A stretch of 64,000 nt of DNA. Origin: Azadirachta indica (lineage: Eukaryota > Streptophyta > Magnoliopsida > Sapindales > Meliaceae). The notes beneath the pieces are model-generated. The model was given only the letters and a program-made list of their open reading frames with translations. It did no database searches and was not told the DNA's origin. The position numbers and the translations under genes are program-made. Each line of letters opens with the position of its first letter. The stretch's first letter is position 1. Of the stretch, positions 11,491 to 23,499 are shown piece after piece. The stretch is taken from assembly GCA_022749755.1 (NCBI GenBank), contig CM040445.1:10065182-10129181 (forward strand), written 5' to 3'.

Positions 11491-12255
11491 TGGGTTGGGT
11501 TTCTTTTTATTTGGAGATAGCCCAAATTTTCTCTTCAATAGTAATTAAGCCTAATTAATCCAAGGACATTTCACTCATTTCTCAAGTAAGGTTAATGTTT
11601 TAATTTCTTTTGTTACAATATATATATGTATGGTAAGAAGAGAAACGGAACTGTTCATTGTTTTTGAGAGAGAGGGCACTGTTCACAAGAGAGAGACAGA
11701 ATAATAAACTCGGGACAGTTTTGATCAAGTGGCTGATCGGAGGTCGATTTGTGGTCCGATTAAGCTGAAATTTTACCAACAGCTTCCTAACTCAGAGGAC
11801 TAAATTTCGAATGGTGGAGATCATATTTGGAGCTTTCTTTCTCTAGATTTCGTGGTTGAAAGTTAGAGCACCTTTTTGATGATGTTTTTCTTGAACTCTC
11901 TCTAATTTCTTTGTAAAATTTGATTGTTTGCCAAGATTGTGTGATCTTGAAAATGTTGTGAATGTGTACCTCTAGTTCTAATTAGAGAGAAATTGTGTAT
12001 TCCCATTATTTGATTATAGTAGGGTTTTTTGGGTGGACTACGGTCCTGTGGTTTTTACTCCTCACATTAGGAGGTTTTCCATGTTAAAATTAATTGTGTT
12101 ATGGTTGTTTTGTTGATGATGTGGTTGGTGTCCAGAATTAATTTTGTACCCAAAAATTGTTGCTCTATTTGTTTGTTTCCTATTAGATTCATGCAAGAGG
12201 GGATAAGGTAATTATTGTGTTTTCATAAATTGGTTTGTATTAGTTTATCTCAACA
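11491..12255 (+). repeat. 3' LTR of copia element A
   Basis: Begins TGGGTTGGGTTTC and ends TCTCAACA. It is collinear with 6,681-7,448, and many differences are C/T or G/A. Confidence 0.9.
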
Positions 12256-14000
12256 ATATATATATATATATATATTGAAGCATTTAGAGGTTGAGAGTTC
12301 GCATATGCTTGTTTTATAGTGAACACTTTGAATTTTAAAGCTTCGTTTGGTGATCATGTTAAGAAGTTATGCTAATAACTAGGGAAAAATATCATAACCC
12401 TTATTTTTAAAGAAAACATGAAACCCAAGTCTTCTAGTACTTCACTCCTAAGTGTAATTTTTTAAGAAACTACACCAACCCTCTATCTTAAATGTTTTTG
12501 ACATGAATAAGTTGTGATAAAATAATAATCACACCAATTTGATTGTTATTGCATGACCTTTTTGTTTTTATAGTATCTATTGTATTCTTGACATAATAAT
12601 AATATCTCAAAAGAAACATTACTACATGTTTTAAAATTAATAGTTGACTTTAGATCTCGCATTAAGATTAAATTCATAGTCAATTAAAAAACTAATTAAT
12701 GCATGTGATTATGTTGCATAGAGGATTGTTGTTACCGTATTAAGTTGCCAAAATTTCTTGATTATATAAGTATGCCATGAAAGTGAAAATTAGAGGTGGA
12801 TCCTTAATATCTTTTGTCCTGATTAATTTCGTATTCTTGATTTTGTTATTAGAAAATTGATTTATTTTACTTCATTTACTATTTTTGTTTTAGTTTTGTT
12901 AAATTTGGTCTTATTTATTAGTTTGGCATTCATTCATTTTAGGGTCTAGTAATAAAGAAGCATTACTCTAAGATATTCTCTATGAAATCAACATTGTGGA
13001 ATTACTTATTTTACTATAATTATTGGTTAGTATACTTGTGAATTTTAATTTAGATTCTAGGACTTTAATTTAAAGAAACTAGAATTTTACAACATTTATC
13101 ATTGTTAGCACTTTTATTGACATTATATAGCAATTAAATATATTTGAAGAATTTTTTAATTCTGAAAATTGTTTTTATTTTAATTAAACTCCATGTATTT
13201 AGTTTTCTAGTTGTTATAGGATTAGTTGGTTGTCAAAATCTAACTAGAAGATGTAGATTTGCAATTCTATAACTCAAAGGAAAGAAGAGCTTTTGGAAAC
13301 AAGAAGTTTGGAAAGGTAAGAATTCTTCTAAATTTTTGAGATTTATTTCCTTAAGGAATAAGGAAACAAAATTCCTCATTGGATTATAGTTTGTGGTTTT
13401 CATATAAATAATTAATATTTTCCAAAATTTGGTATAGCTTCTATTCACGTGAAAACCTAGTTCACGTGAAAACCTAGTCCAAAGAGAGCTTCTCGATAAG
13501 TATGATTTTTATTTTTTAAGTTGTTCATCTTTTTCTTATGCTTTGATTGAGAATAACTTAGTGGGATATATTTGTTTGTGATTCCTATTATGATAAACTT
13601 AAGGATTTAGATCTCTTAAATATTGTGAAGACAATTTGGTTGTGCTCTTTAAAGAGAAACTTCAATTTCTTCGGAAGAAGAAGTTATGTTTGTTGAAGGG
13701 AGTTTGACGACATCAGAAACGAGAGGATCTTGTAAAATAAGGTTATCTAAAAAGATCCTATATAACAGCGACAATAAAGAGGGAGTTTTTGATTTGTATA
13801 AGTTCATTGATGATTGGATCACTTATTTCTTAGTAAATTATTTTTTTTTTGGGCATGGCCTCATGGATGCAGGATTAGGAAATGCAAACCATGTCAAAAT
13901 TGCTTGTCATAATTATTTTATTTATGCCTTACTTGATTAAATTAATTGTGGAATTAATTAATATTAATTAATTAATTAAAATTTTCAATATACTTACCTA
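12256..14000. other. AT-rich spacer, possibly including the LTR of remnant B
   Basis: Opens with a TA microsatellite (12,256-12,275). No supported gene. The 13,200-14,000 part may be the 5' LTR of remnant B because it runs directly into a primer-site-like sequence, but no second copy exists in the window to prove it. An 84-residue frame at 13,686-13,940 lies inside this part and has no recognisable content. Confidence 0.5.
13444..13477 (+). repeat. 17-bp perfect tandem duplication containing CACGTG
   Basis: TTCACGTGAAAACCTAG occurs twice head to tail (13,444-13,460 and 13,461-13,477). Each copy carries the palindrome TTCACGTGAA with a G-box core. Confidence 0.9.
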
Positions 14001-14004
14001 CAAT

Positions 14005-15710
14005 CTTTCAATTGATATAAGAGTTTTGATGAGGTCTTGGTGTTGTGATTTCTTTTTATGGAGGTATGAATTTTCAAAGAAAAGGAGGATCAATCTCACG
14101 GTCACCTTTACTTGATGGAACAAATTATTCATATTGCAAGGCTAGGATTTTACATCAAACTACAACTTTCAGGCTCTTAATGCTATTTCTAATGCGGTTG
14201 ATCTAAACCAATTTAAATTGATCTCAACATGTGAATTCGCAAAGAAGGCGTGGGATATCCTACAAGTCACTCACGAAGGAACCTTGGCTGTGAAAAGATC
14301 TAAGATTCAAATGCTTACCTCTAGTTTTGAAAATTTGAGAATGCACGATGATGAATTGCTTTCTGATTTTAATTCAAAATTAAATGATATTGTTGATGAG
14401 TCTTATGCTTTAGGTGAAGAATATTCAGAGACTAAGCTTGTAAGGAAAATTTTGCGTTCTCTCCCTTAGAAATTTCAAGCAACAGTCCTGGCTATTGAAG
14501 AAAGCAAGGACATTGACAAACCGAAAGTTGAAGAATTGATAGGATCGTTGAGAACTTTTGAGATGTACATGAAGCAATGTAAAAAGGAGGAAGTATAGCT
14601 TTTCGAGTTGCTGAAACACAAAGCAATGGTAATGAGGAAAATTCTGACATTGATGAATCCGAAGCACTTGCTCTTCTTACCAAGAATTTTAACAAAATTC
14701 TGAAAAAAAATGGGACATAAATCTAAGCCAAGTCAGAAAGTTTCTTCAAATGGTAAGTCTTTATTTAAATCTTTTGAAACTAACAAAAATAAAGGAGTTC
14801 AATGCAGGGAATGTGAAGGATTTGGTCATATACAAGCTGAATGTGCCAACACACTCAAAAAGAAGCCAAAAGCTATGAAAACCACTTGGAGTGATGATGA
14901 ACCAGAATAAGAAACATCTGATATTGTAGGTAAATTCATAGCTTTCACTGGTATTTCACATTCTAAAAAATTATAGGTGTCCAGTTTTGTTGCAATAGAA
15001 ACGACAAATTTTTATTACAAAGAAACTGCAAAAATGAGTGACATTGCTCTTGGTCACACCGAATTAGCTTCTAGGGTAAGTTCCGATGAAGGTGAGTTAG
15101 AGATAGATACTATACATGCTTCTTATGAATTAATGTTTAACAAATGGTTACGAGTGTGTAATCTCAATAAAGCTTTCCAAAAACAAATTAATAGTCTCAT
15201 AAGTGAATGATCCAAAGCAAGTTGAGTTATGAGCAATCTGGATACGAATATAACTGAGAAGGATAGAAGAATAAGTGAGCTACAATGTGAGCTAGATTAC
15301 ACTCAGAAATCCTTGAAGATGCCTAACTCAGGTACATCTAAACTAGATCATATTTTGACATTGGGTAAGCATGGTTGTAATCATGAAGGACTTGGTTTTC
15401 AAAATGAAAAATCTTCAAGTGCCAAAAGTATGTATGTAAAAGCATTATATATTAAACCTGTTCAGCTAAATTTATCCCAAGGAAATGTTTCAAATAGACA
15501 TCCTTATGATTCAAAAGGTAAGACAAACAGATTTGTTCCTACTTGTAATTTCTGCAACATTAAAGGCCACATTGGACCAAATTGTTTTAAATTTCTGAAG
15601 TTCTTAAGAAATAACATGAATTCAAAATCTAAGACTTCTCCAAGACTTAGAAAAATATGGGTGAAGAAATCAGAAGTTAATATTTTTGCAGCTAATACAT
15701 CTTTGGATGT
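14005..15710 (+). mobile_element. Copia remnant B: gag-only fragment
   Basis: Starts with a degraded primer site (ATTGATATAAGAG at 14,010-14,022, compare TGGTATCAGAG) and then carries only gag-type coding sequence. Similarity stops just after the region that normally precedes the protease. No protease, integrase, reverse transcriptase or matching second LTR is found. It is either a 3'-truncated element or a gag-only non-autonomous type. Sequence only cannot separate the two. Confidence 0.75.
14066..15710 (+). pseudogene. gag: Copia remnant B gag with two zinc knuckles
   Basis: Reading starts MNFQRKGGSISRSPLLDGTN (14,066), a typical UBN2-type N-terminus. An internal deletion near 14,165 shifts to the frame that holds FKLISTCEFAKKAWDIL (14,200s). 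Stops at 14,467 and after 14,595 and a slip in a poly-A run near 14,705 interrupt it. A first zinc knuckle (CRECEGFGHIQAEC) lies near 14,803-14,845, with an acidic tail (WSDDEPE). A helical region follows (15,000-15,300), then a second knuckle (CNFCNIKGHIGPNC) near 15,544-15,585. Two knuckles and a coiled-coil-like spacer are usual for this copia gag type. Confidence 0.8.
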
Positions 15711-17790
15711 GTGTGTTATGCAAATCATGTTGTGTTTGACGTGTGTCTGTGTCATAGTACTCGTGATTCTAAATTTATTTTTTTCTTCTTACAAGAATAT
15801 CATTATTTGAGCTTGAAATACTTTGTACCATGATCTAGAATAGATAAATCTTGAATGAATTTTCAATCACTTTCATGATTAATTCTTGATTTTAGTTTAG
15901 TTTTAGAGATGGATACAATTTTTAAAATAAAATTAAATTGAGCTATGACTGTTCGCCTTAATTCTTATCTCAACAAAAATTGTGCATGCTATATAGTAAA
16001 AAAAGCTAACTTCATCGTTGTGTGAAGTATCCTTGAGTAATATGGGCTTATGTATCACCAATATGTAGATGACGATCTACCATGAGAAAATGATTGTCTC
16101 AACGATAGCATGAAAGCTACTGGTTTTGGATAAAAAAAATTAAAAAAAAAAAAAAAGGGAAAGAAAGCAGTAGCATGAAACAAACGTGTACTGCTAATCA
16201 TTGCAAAAACATATGCATGCGAATAAAATGAAAAAGTTGAGATTAAGATGATAAGGTTAGTTTGACTCGTTTTTTCTATTGTTGTAATCCTAAGATTGTT
16301 GACATCAATAAAATTAAAGAAAAATTGTGAGTTAATTGTCACACACACACACACACACACATAAATGGTACGTGTTTTCATTTATTCTATCTTATGGTGT
16401 AGAGATATTAAAGTCTTAAATATTGATTATTCATGCATGATGAAGTGAAGAAAAATTTAGAAAATCATGTTGACATGAATTAAGTTGTTTTTGTGTTTTC
16501 TGGACTTAATTGCAATGTGTGTCCAGATTTGGGCCTTAGTGTGTTTCAAAATCGTAATTTTTTTGATCATTGGCGTTTGTGGGTCTGGCTACAAATATTT
16601 GTGAAATTTAGGGCCATAACAATATTCTCAAACTCAAACTCGTGGGTACTATTTTGCACGATTTCTGTGTATAATTTGGGCTTTAGTTGATATATCATTT
16701 GCATAAAGAGTGCATATGATATTTTATTATGGAGTTGAGCGATAGTCTACATTAGATGATTTGCTTTCAGAGTAGTCTATTTTTTCGTGCTATCAGGGCG
16801 TTTAATGACATTAACGGGTTCAACTGGAGGAGTTTCATTGATATTTGTCCAAACAAGATCATGATCATGATCATTAGTTTATAAAGAGGCAAAAAAATCA
16901 TTTTGATTAAAATCTCATAAAAATAGGAAAAGTAAGTACATTAAGACTTAAATCCTTAACTAGAAGTAAAATTAACTAGAGGTAACAATAATAAATTTAT
17001 GTTTAAATTATAATTTGTCAATGTTAAACTTATAATTTAGGAATATTTTTAGCCACCTACTTTATTTTAGACAATATCTCATTATGATACAAAATATATT
17101 TTGAAGCTATACTACAATTTATGAGGATAGAAAATATATCGATAAGTTATCCATAAAAAATTTAATGATAGTTAGGAAGGTAAATTGTCTTTTTGATAAA
17201 ATCTAAAAAAAATCTTTTTCTAATTTTTCAAAAAAGTTTATGAATGCAAATAAAAAAATTTAGGAATAGAAATGAAAAAGTTCAAAGATGCAGATGATAT
17301 TATCCTAATTTAATCTAGAAGTAAGTCTAGCAAAGATTTGCTATCTTCCTCTTCCATTGCGGCCACCACCTATAGTTTCTCTTGCTCATTTTCTTTACAT
17401 GTGGAACTTCTCTCACACATTGTAAGTTGAGCCACCACTAGGCCAACCTCCACAGCGATGATGTCTAGCATCAATTCTCGCTGGTAGTTCGATTCTCCAT
17501 TGACAATCTCTCGATCTTTTCCAACCATTCTATCTCCATCTTGAAGTAAATCAACATAAACTATAATGCAGCATCATTCTCAATCTCCCCAACATGCTAG
17601 TTGAGATTTTCTTTTTCTTTTTCTTTTTTTTCTTTTTTCGTGGATGTTGTTAGAACTTGAACATTTCTTTGGCTGAGGAAGAAATTTCTTACAATAAAGA
17701 GGCCATTTAAACTATTAAGTTCAAATTGCTTGGTTAGATTTTAATATGCTTGATTCCATCTATTGTGCTGAATTGTTTTGGAATTTTTTG
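15711..17790. other. AT-rich spacer with a CA microsatellite
   Basis: No supported gene. A (CA)n run is at 16,340-16,361. A less AT-rich patch (about 17,340-17,600) contains C/T-rich text but no frame of coding quality. Short frames at 16,055-16,381 (minus) and 16,493-16,690 (plus) have simple-repeat composition. Confidence 0.5.
16340..16361. repeat. (CA)n microsatellite
   Basis: Eleven CA units. Confidence 0.95.
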
Positions 17791-17797
17791 AAACACT

Positions 17798-19035
17798 AAT
17801 GTGCAACCCAAGAGGGGGAGTGAATTGGGCTTCTAGCAAAAATTAACAACAAATTTGAATTTCAATCTAAACACACAAATTCAAATCAATCACAAATATA
17901 AGAGTGTAAGGGATAAAGAGATGAATACACAATTTATAAAGATAACGAGATGAACACAACAACTCGGCCTACATCCACTTCTTCAAGCTTTAATTGAAGA
18001 TTTCACTAAAAAACCAATTCTTGATCCCATAAGACTTCAAATGATAATCAAGAGGATTTCTGAGTACCTCTTAAACCTTTAAATGTTTGCTTATCCTAAA
18101 CACTTTACAAACTAAGGATTTATGGTATTCTATAACCTTTACAATGTTTGACTCACCCCAAACACTTATAACCTTGGATTTATTGTATCCTACAACCCTT
18201 ACAAAGTTTGGCTCATCCCAAACATTCGCAATGTCATTTAATCAAGTGAATGACAACCTCTTTCATTTTTTTATAGCAAAAACCAAATAGATTGAGAATA
18301 AAAAGCTTATTAAATTGATTTCCTCAATTGCAAATGATGAAATTAAATGCACTTGGAGATTCTAATGTGTGTTGAATGAATTTAAGCTCAAGGATGTGTG
18401 TTTTCTGTTTTGTGAACTCTTGGGTTTATAAAAATATGCTGAGAAAACTTATATGAATAAAATGAGTGAGTCTCCTTTTATAATTTCTTCAAAAATTAGC
18501 CGTTATGATACAAGAAATTCAAATTTTCATATTCAATTGACCATTTTTAAGATTCGGTTGATCGAAATACTTAAAAATGCAAAGAAGGACTTAAACTAGA
18601 AGTTAAGTCGACCAAAATTCAAATTTGGTTGGCTGAATTTCGAGACCATTCTGTTTTCGCAAATTTAGGTCAATCCACACTGTTCGTTGGTTTAGTGAAC
18701 AATTAATCTGGTTTAGCTCTAGTTTGGATGAACCACGAACAGTACCAATTTTTTGACAGTTTGAAAAGTTTACATTTTGATCCATGTTTCATATTTCTAA
18801 AACTTTGCATTTCAATCTAACTTTTCACAAAACATATGATATACATAAAACAAACTTGAGTTTTTTATCAATGCATGACACACTTACAAAAATACAAGCC
18901 TATATGTATAAAATACAGTATAAAATACCGTCTTTTACACTTGTGTCTTGACTTCGTATCTTGAGCTTGAATGATTCTTTTGTATTACTTTGATTGAATG
19001 ATATGTTTTGTGATCATCAAAATTATAGTTGTGTA
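17798..19035. mobile_element. Putative 1.24-kb non-coding mobile repeat
   Basis: The edges look terminal: AATGTGCAACCCAAGAGGGG at the left and AGTTGTGTA at the right, each flanked by ACACT (17,793-17,797 and 19,036-19,040). Sequence of the type CCCAAGAGGGGG...TGAATTGGG followed by CTCGGCCTACATCCACTTCT is a common non-coding repeat in plant genomes, but I cannot give its class. It has no coding content. An internal 60-bp tandem repeat is listed separately. Confidence 0.45.
18074..18250 (+). repeat. Degenerate 60-bp tandem repeat, three copies
   Basis: AACCTTTAAATG, AACCTTTACAATG and AACCCTTACAAAG begin at 18,074, 18,134 and 18,194, spaced exactly 60 bp. Each is followed by a GTTTG.CT.A.CC.AAACA.T block and a GGATTTATxGTAT block. 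The reading frame at 18,087-18,290 is produced by this repeat and is not a gene. Confidence 0.8.
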
Positions 19036-19399
19036 ACACTGAGATTAACACTTTTTAATACTTTTTTGATGAATTTGTGTGGATTTAGTTTGAGCTCAAA
19101 AAGGGAAAAGATGGTTTTTTTATAAGAGAAATGTAAGAAAGACAGGTTTATTGTTTGTTGTCATTTTTAACAATCATAGGGCCATAATTGTTATTTAGAA
19201 TTTTTTATAAGATTAAGGGTATAATGGTTTTTTATTCTCTCACAATTAATTTTTTTTTTTGCACAAATATTAGGAATTTATAATTTATTGATATATTTCT
19301 TGTCTTTTTAGATTGCAGTGTAGTATCAAAATATATGTTATATCACAGTGAGATATCGCCTTAAGTGAAGTAGTTAGCTGAAAATATCTTATAATTTAT

Positions 19400-19880
19400 A
19401 AATACTAATTAAAATAATTATTTTATCGTAAATTAGATATGCTTGTTTGATATATATATTTTAAATTAATTTTAAAAAATATGAAAAACAAATTTTAAGT
19501 TAACAATTTTAAGTTAAACATTAATATCTAATTATAAAAATTATTCTTAATTTAAATGTTATAGTTATTAAAAAAAATTCTAGGTCTCTAATTTTTTTTT
19601 ATCAATTTTTGCTTTAGCCTTTAAATAACTTAAATAAGTTAAAAAACCGAGGCTTTGTTAGTAAATATAACATTTATTTTAAATTTTAATTTTTTTATAA
19701 TTAACTACTAACATTTAATTTATAATTTTTTATAATTTTTAAAAAATATTTAATAATAATTAATATATCAATTAATTTTTTTATAATTTTTAAATTATTT
19801 TTAAAACAAATAATATATCAAACAAGCATATTCATAATAAAAAATTATTTTTAGGTTATAATTATTATTGTTTAAAATAC
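19400..19880. repeat. Inverted-repeat MITE-like unit
   Basis: ATATGCTTGTTTGATATAT near 19,438 is mirrored on the other strand near 19,812-19,835 (reading ATATATCAAACAAGCATATT on the plus strand). The flanking AT-rich sequence is also partly complementary. Length about 0.5 kb. No coding content. Confidence 0.5.
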
Positions 19881-20202
19881 AGTTTCTCAATACTAATAAA
19901 AATAATTTTGTTTTGTTAGTATCATTGTTTTAAGAGACCGTGTGTCTGTGTGTATATATATATACACAAATACAATAGTAGGTTTATAAATTATACTTAA
20001 ATTTGTAAATAATATAGTGGTAAGAGTTGTTTAAATTATATTATGTATACTATAATTTTTGTTAATTTTTATAGTATTAATAGTTCATTAATATTAATAA
20101 AAATAATTTGCTTTTTTTTTTATTTCTATGAGATTTTGATTGAAATAACTCGTTGGCCCTATACAAACTAATATAATACATTATATATAATATATTTTTG
20201 TA

Positions 20203-20968
20203 ATTATAATAATTTAATCCCTATTTTAATATTTTTTTCAATATACTAAGGATTGAATAATTTTTTAAATTATTACTTCAATAAAATATTTTAAAAAGAA
20301 AAATACTACTATAAAAAAATTTAAAACAATGAATTAAATCGAATTCCATATGTTAAAATATTCCTAACCATCTTCTTTTACTTAGTAATAATTTAATATT
20401 TAATTATAAAAAACTTTTAAATATTTTTTAACGTTTTATTTTTTTATATATTATATATTTATTTATAAAGATTATATTAAATTCATTATATTTTCTTAAG
20501 AAATATTAAAAAATATAAATAAAAAATAAAAAAGCAAAATTTGGTGCCCTTTATTAATAGAATTAGTAATTTGACATATTTTAATAATTAGATATATTTT
20601 ATGTTCTTATTAACTAATATAATCTAATTTCAATTAAAAATAGACAAGAAAGAGAATTTTGATTATTTTTGTCATAATATATATGTATATATAACATGTA
20701 TTCATTTTTTATATTTTTTATTTATATTTTCATAATTTTTTTAAGAAAATTTAATAAATATAAATGTAATTATTTAAAGATATACATTATATATAAAAAT
20801 AAAATGTAAAAGAATATTTCGATTAAAGTTTTTTATCTAACCCATTATTGGAATTAGTATTTTCTTTTCTAAATTTTTTATTAAAAATATTAAAATAAAA
20901 AGTAAATTGTTATAGTTGAAAAAATATATGGTGAAAAATATTAAAATAGGGATTAAATTATTATAATA
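20203..20968. repeat. Inverted repeat with ~38-bp near-perfect arms
   Basis: The left arm 20,203-20,240 (contains AATTTAATCCCTATTTTAAT) is almost the exact reverse complement of 20,931-20,968 (contains ATTAAAATAGGGATTAAATT). Weaker complementarity continues outward for some tens of bases. The loop of about 690 bp is AT-rich and non-coding. Confidence 0.65.
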
Positions 20969-21611
20969 AGATAAAGATATATATCATTTTGTTATTTTAA
21001 AAAAATTTAGGAGTATAAATAATAATAATCTAAAAGTTCAACTAACAAAAATAAAAGTTAATCAAGGATATTTATTTATTTGTTTAAATATTAGGGATAT
21101 TTGTTTTTCTCTAACTATTAGACGATATATACTTATTGCCTAAATGTTAAGGAGTATTTTTGTCAGTATCTTTTTTATTAAACATAAGAAAATCCTTATC
21201 TTAATAAAAAAAATACCTATAGTAATATTTTATTTACAAAATTAAGTTATGATTGTTTCACTATGTTTTATTAGGAATAAATAATTTAAATATGTTTTTG
21301 CAAAAAGAGTTCTTTTTTATTTGAAAATCATCAAAAATAAGAGTTTGAGTAGTACAAGATATCAATAACCTATAATATAGATGAACTTTGGTAGTATAAA
21401 GACATCAACCATAAACCTTTTTCAAGCTATAAGCATCCATACATGTTATATTATCTTATCAACAAACCGTAGGGTTTTCTTGCCCGAGTGAAGAAAAGTC
21501 AAGAGTGCCAAACAACTTGTTGTCGTCCCATATATTAGGTTCCAAATTTTCTATAAAATATATTAGAAAAAACTTGTCTTTCGCACACACTTGAGGTAAA
21601 TTTTTTAGTAC
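20969..21611. other. AT-rich spacer
   Basis: No gene or clear repeat seen between the inverted repeat and copia element C. Confidence 0.5.
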
Positions 21612-21853
21612 TATTAATGATATCTTACAAAATAGGCATAATGTTATTATTATGTAATATTATTGCAGTGATTTGTAAGATTATCATACAATTCATTTCC
21701 TTTTCTTTTTGTGATTTTATTATTGAAATTTGATTTGATTTGATGCAATAATTGTACATAATTTTATTTCCTTTCTTACTTTCACTGTATGCCTATATAA
21801 AGACCCCTTTTGTACATATTTGATTTAAGAAATACAAAACATATTTCTTCTCG
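21612..21853 (+). repeat. 5' LTR of copia element C
   Basis: Collinear with 26,551-26,785, starting TATTAATGATATCTTACAA (first base pair TA instead of TG). A probable promoter TATA box CTATATAAAG lies at about 21,792. Confidence 0.88.
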
Positions 21854-22580
21854 TAGTATCACAACCAAGTTCAGTTCTTCTCTAATTTCTATTTTCCTTC
21901 TAGTTTTAATTCAACCTTTTTGGTTCTCAGTACTGTCTCCACTAGCACCTCACCTACCACCGTAGTAGCGTGTGTACCTCACGCGCCATCAACTCTAGCC
22001 GTGTATGTATCTCACATGCTGCTGTACTCAGCTGTCCGTTTGCCTCACCGCCAACACCTACAGAAATAGAAAACATCGACAAGCACTGTGGTGGCCTCCT
22101 ATTCTTCACATGCGCCACCTGTTGTCAACACAAAGACAACTTTCTTTTCATTTGGTTGATCTCCGATTTGCAAAATTGGTGGTGCATTCTGCCTCACCAC
22201 CATCACCATTTAACTCAGAATTCGACGGCCGTTCATCCGGTGGTTTTCTTGTCCAGTTTCTAGCCACTTATCATCGTGGTCAACTCTGGGTCAAACCTGG
22301 TTCTTTCACTCTTTGATTTGATCAATCCTTAGTGCATCTTGCCTCACCGTTGCCTCACCGTTGCCGTCCTTTGACTTAGAAGAGTTTAGGTATCCTTCTT
22401 GTGGTCCCCATTCGCTATTCCTGATTGCCTATAATTATTGTCAAAGCCTAGTCCAAGCTGATTTTACACTTCACAGTCTGGTTGATTTCCGATTGATTTT
22501 TTTTTTGCTGAATATTTGTGTGTCCCTTGAATTCTTTCCGGCTGTCAAATCTTTCGACAAAGATCTAATTTAATCCAATC
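21854..22580 (+). other. Leader of copia element C, less AT-rich, non-gag
   Basis: Begins with a degraded primer site (AGTATCACAACC; compare TGGTATCAGAGC) and runs about 720 bp before gag. It is visibly richer in G and C than the rest of the element and has short tandem copies of TTGCCTCACCG near 22,340-22,365. Overlapping frames at 21,970-22,316 and 22,361-22,573 show no known domain. The leader could include captured sequence. Function unknown. Confidence 0.5.
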
Positions 22581-22582
22581 TT

Positions 22583-23430
22583 TATGGATAAATTGGACGT
22601 CTCACATCTTATTCATATGTAGTTAGATAGGCATAATTACATTTTGTGGGCTCAAGCTATATCTAATTTTTTCCAGGGGCATCATCTTGGGTGATATGTT
22701 ACCAGCCACATCGCTGAGCTATCAAAATAGGCGATGAAACTGATGGCAAGTTCACAGATTGTGGTTTTGCAACATTTTTATTCCCTTTATTTAGTTGTAG
22801 TTTAGCAGATTTGACATAGTTAAAATATTGTAGGCCTTTCTCGCATATCAATTTATCCCATCAATATTAGATCCTTTTCAAACTTTATCAAATGCGTTAA
22901 GAACCTAGCCAATTTATCTCTGATTTTCACTCTTACATGTAGTTTTTGTGGGATCAGTTATCACTCTCAAAACTTAAATGAACAACTTTTGAGGATATAG
23001 CAAAATTTACCATTTATAAGAACCAACAACGGTTAATGATGTTTCTCATAACTTTACGCAATACATTTGAGCCTACTCAAGCTTCACTCCTTTATTACAA
23101 AACCTTTATCTACTCTTGATGAAATTATTGACATACTTATTTAAGATGAAACTCAACTTGCTCCTCTACATTCGCCTTGCAATGAGACTATTTTGGCTAC
23201 ACAATGGGCTACTCAAAATAACTCTAAAATGGCTTGTAACTATTGTCATGAGATTGGTCATTGGGTTTTTAAATGTCCCACTAAAAGGTGCAAGATATGT
23301 CGCAAAGTTGGACCTAAGCATTTTGCAAAAGATTATCCAAATAAAAGGAGGCCGAAGAGCGTTCCACCATTATCTGCTGCTACTGCTGATGATTGCCTTA
23401 CCCTACATCCTTTACCACCACTGATTTAGC
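22583..23430 (+). pseudogene. gag: Copia element C gag
   Basis: A gag N-terminus begins at the ATG at 22,583 (MDKLDVSHLIHM, then LDRHNYILWAQAISNFFQGH) with stops where Gln and Trp codons are expected. The C-terminal part holds a CCHC zinc knuckle (CNYCHEIGHWVFKC) at 23,235-23,276, followed by a second, broken knuckle whose last Cys is Tyr (CKICRKVGPKHFAKDY). The middle is heavily decayed. Confidence 0.8.
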
Positions 23431-23499
23431 ATCTCTTCTTTACCAATTCTTGCAGAAATCTAATAATCCTTCCATTTCTTCTTTCTCAATTCCCTCAGG

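Larger units (their letters stand above)
6681..12255 (+). mobile_element. Ty1/copia LTR retrotransposon A, near full length, decayed
   Basis: A 5.6-kb element with two LTRs, primer binding site, gag, protease, integrase, reverse transcriptase, RNase H and polypurine tract, in copia order. Both flanks are TA-repeat sequence (left 6,666-6,676, right from 12,256). It therefore seems to have entered a TA microsatellite, and the 5-bp target duplication cannot be read. Counting by eye, 47 of the first 350 aligned LTR bases differ (about 13%, mostly transitions), so the insertion is old. Coding is destroyed by point stops and at least three frameshifts. Confidence 0.93.

Noticed and set aside
13686..13940. 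84-residue frame as a host gene
   Set aside because: It lies in sequence that runs into the primer site of remnant B and is probably LTR; no recognisable protein.
21970..22316. Two overlapping 97-103-residue frames, one with a His run
   Set aside because: They lie in the leader of copia element C, overlap in different frames and show no domain. The His run comes from a CCACCATCACCATT stretch.
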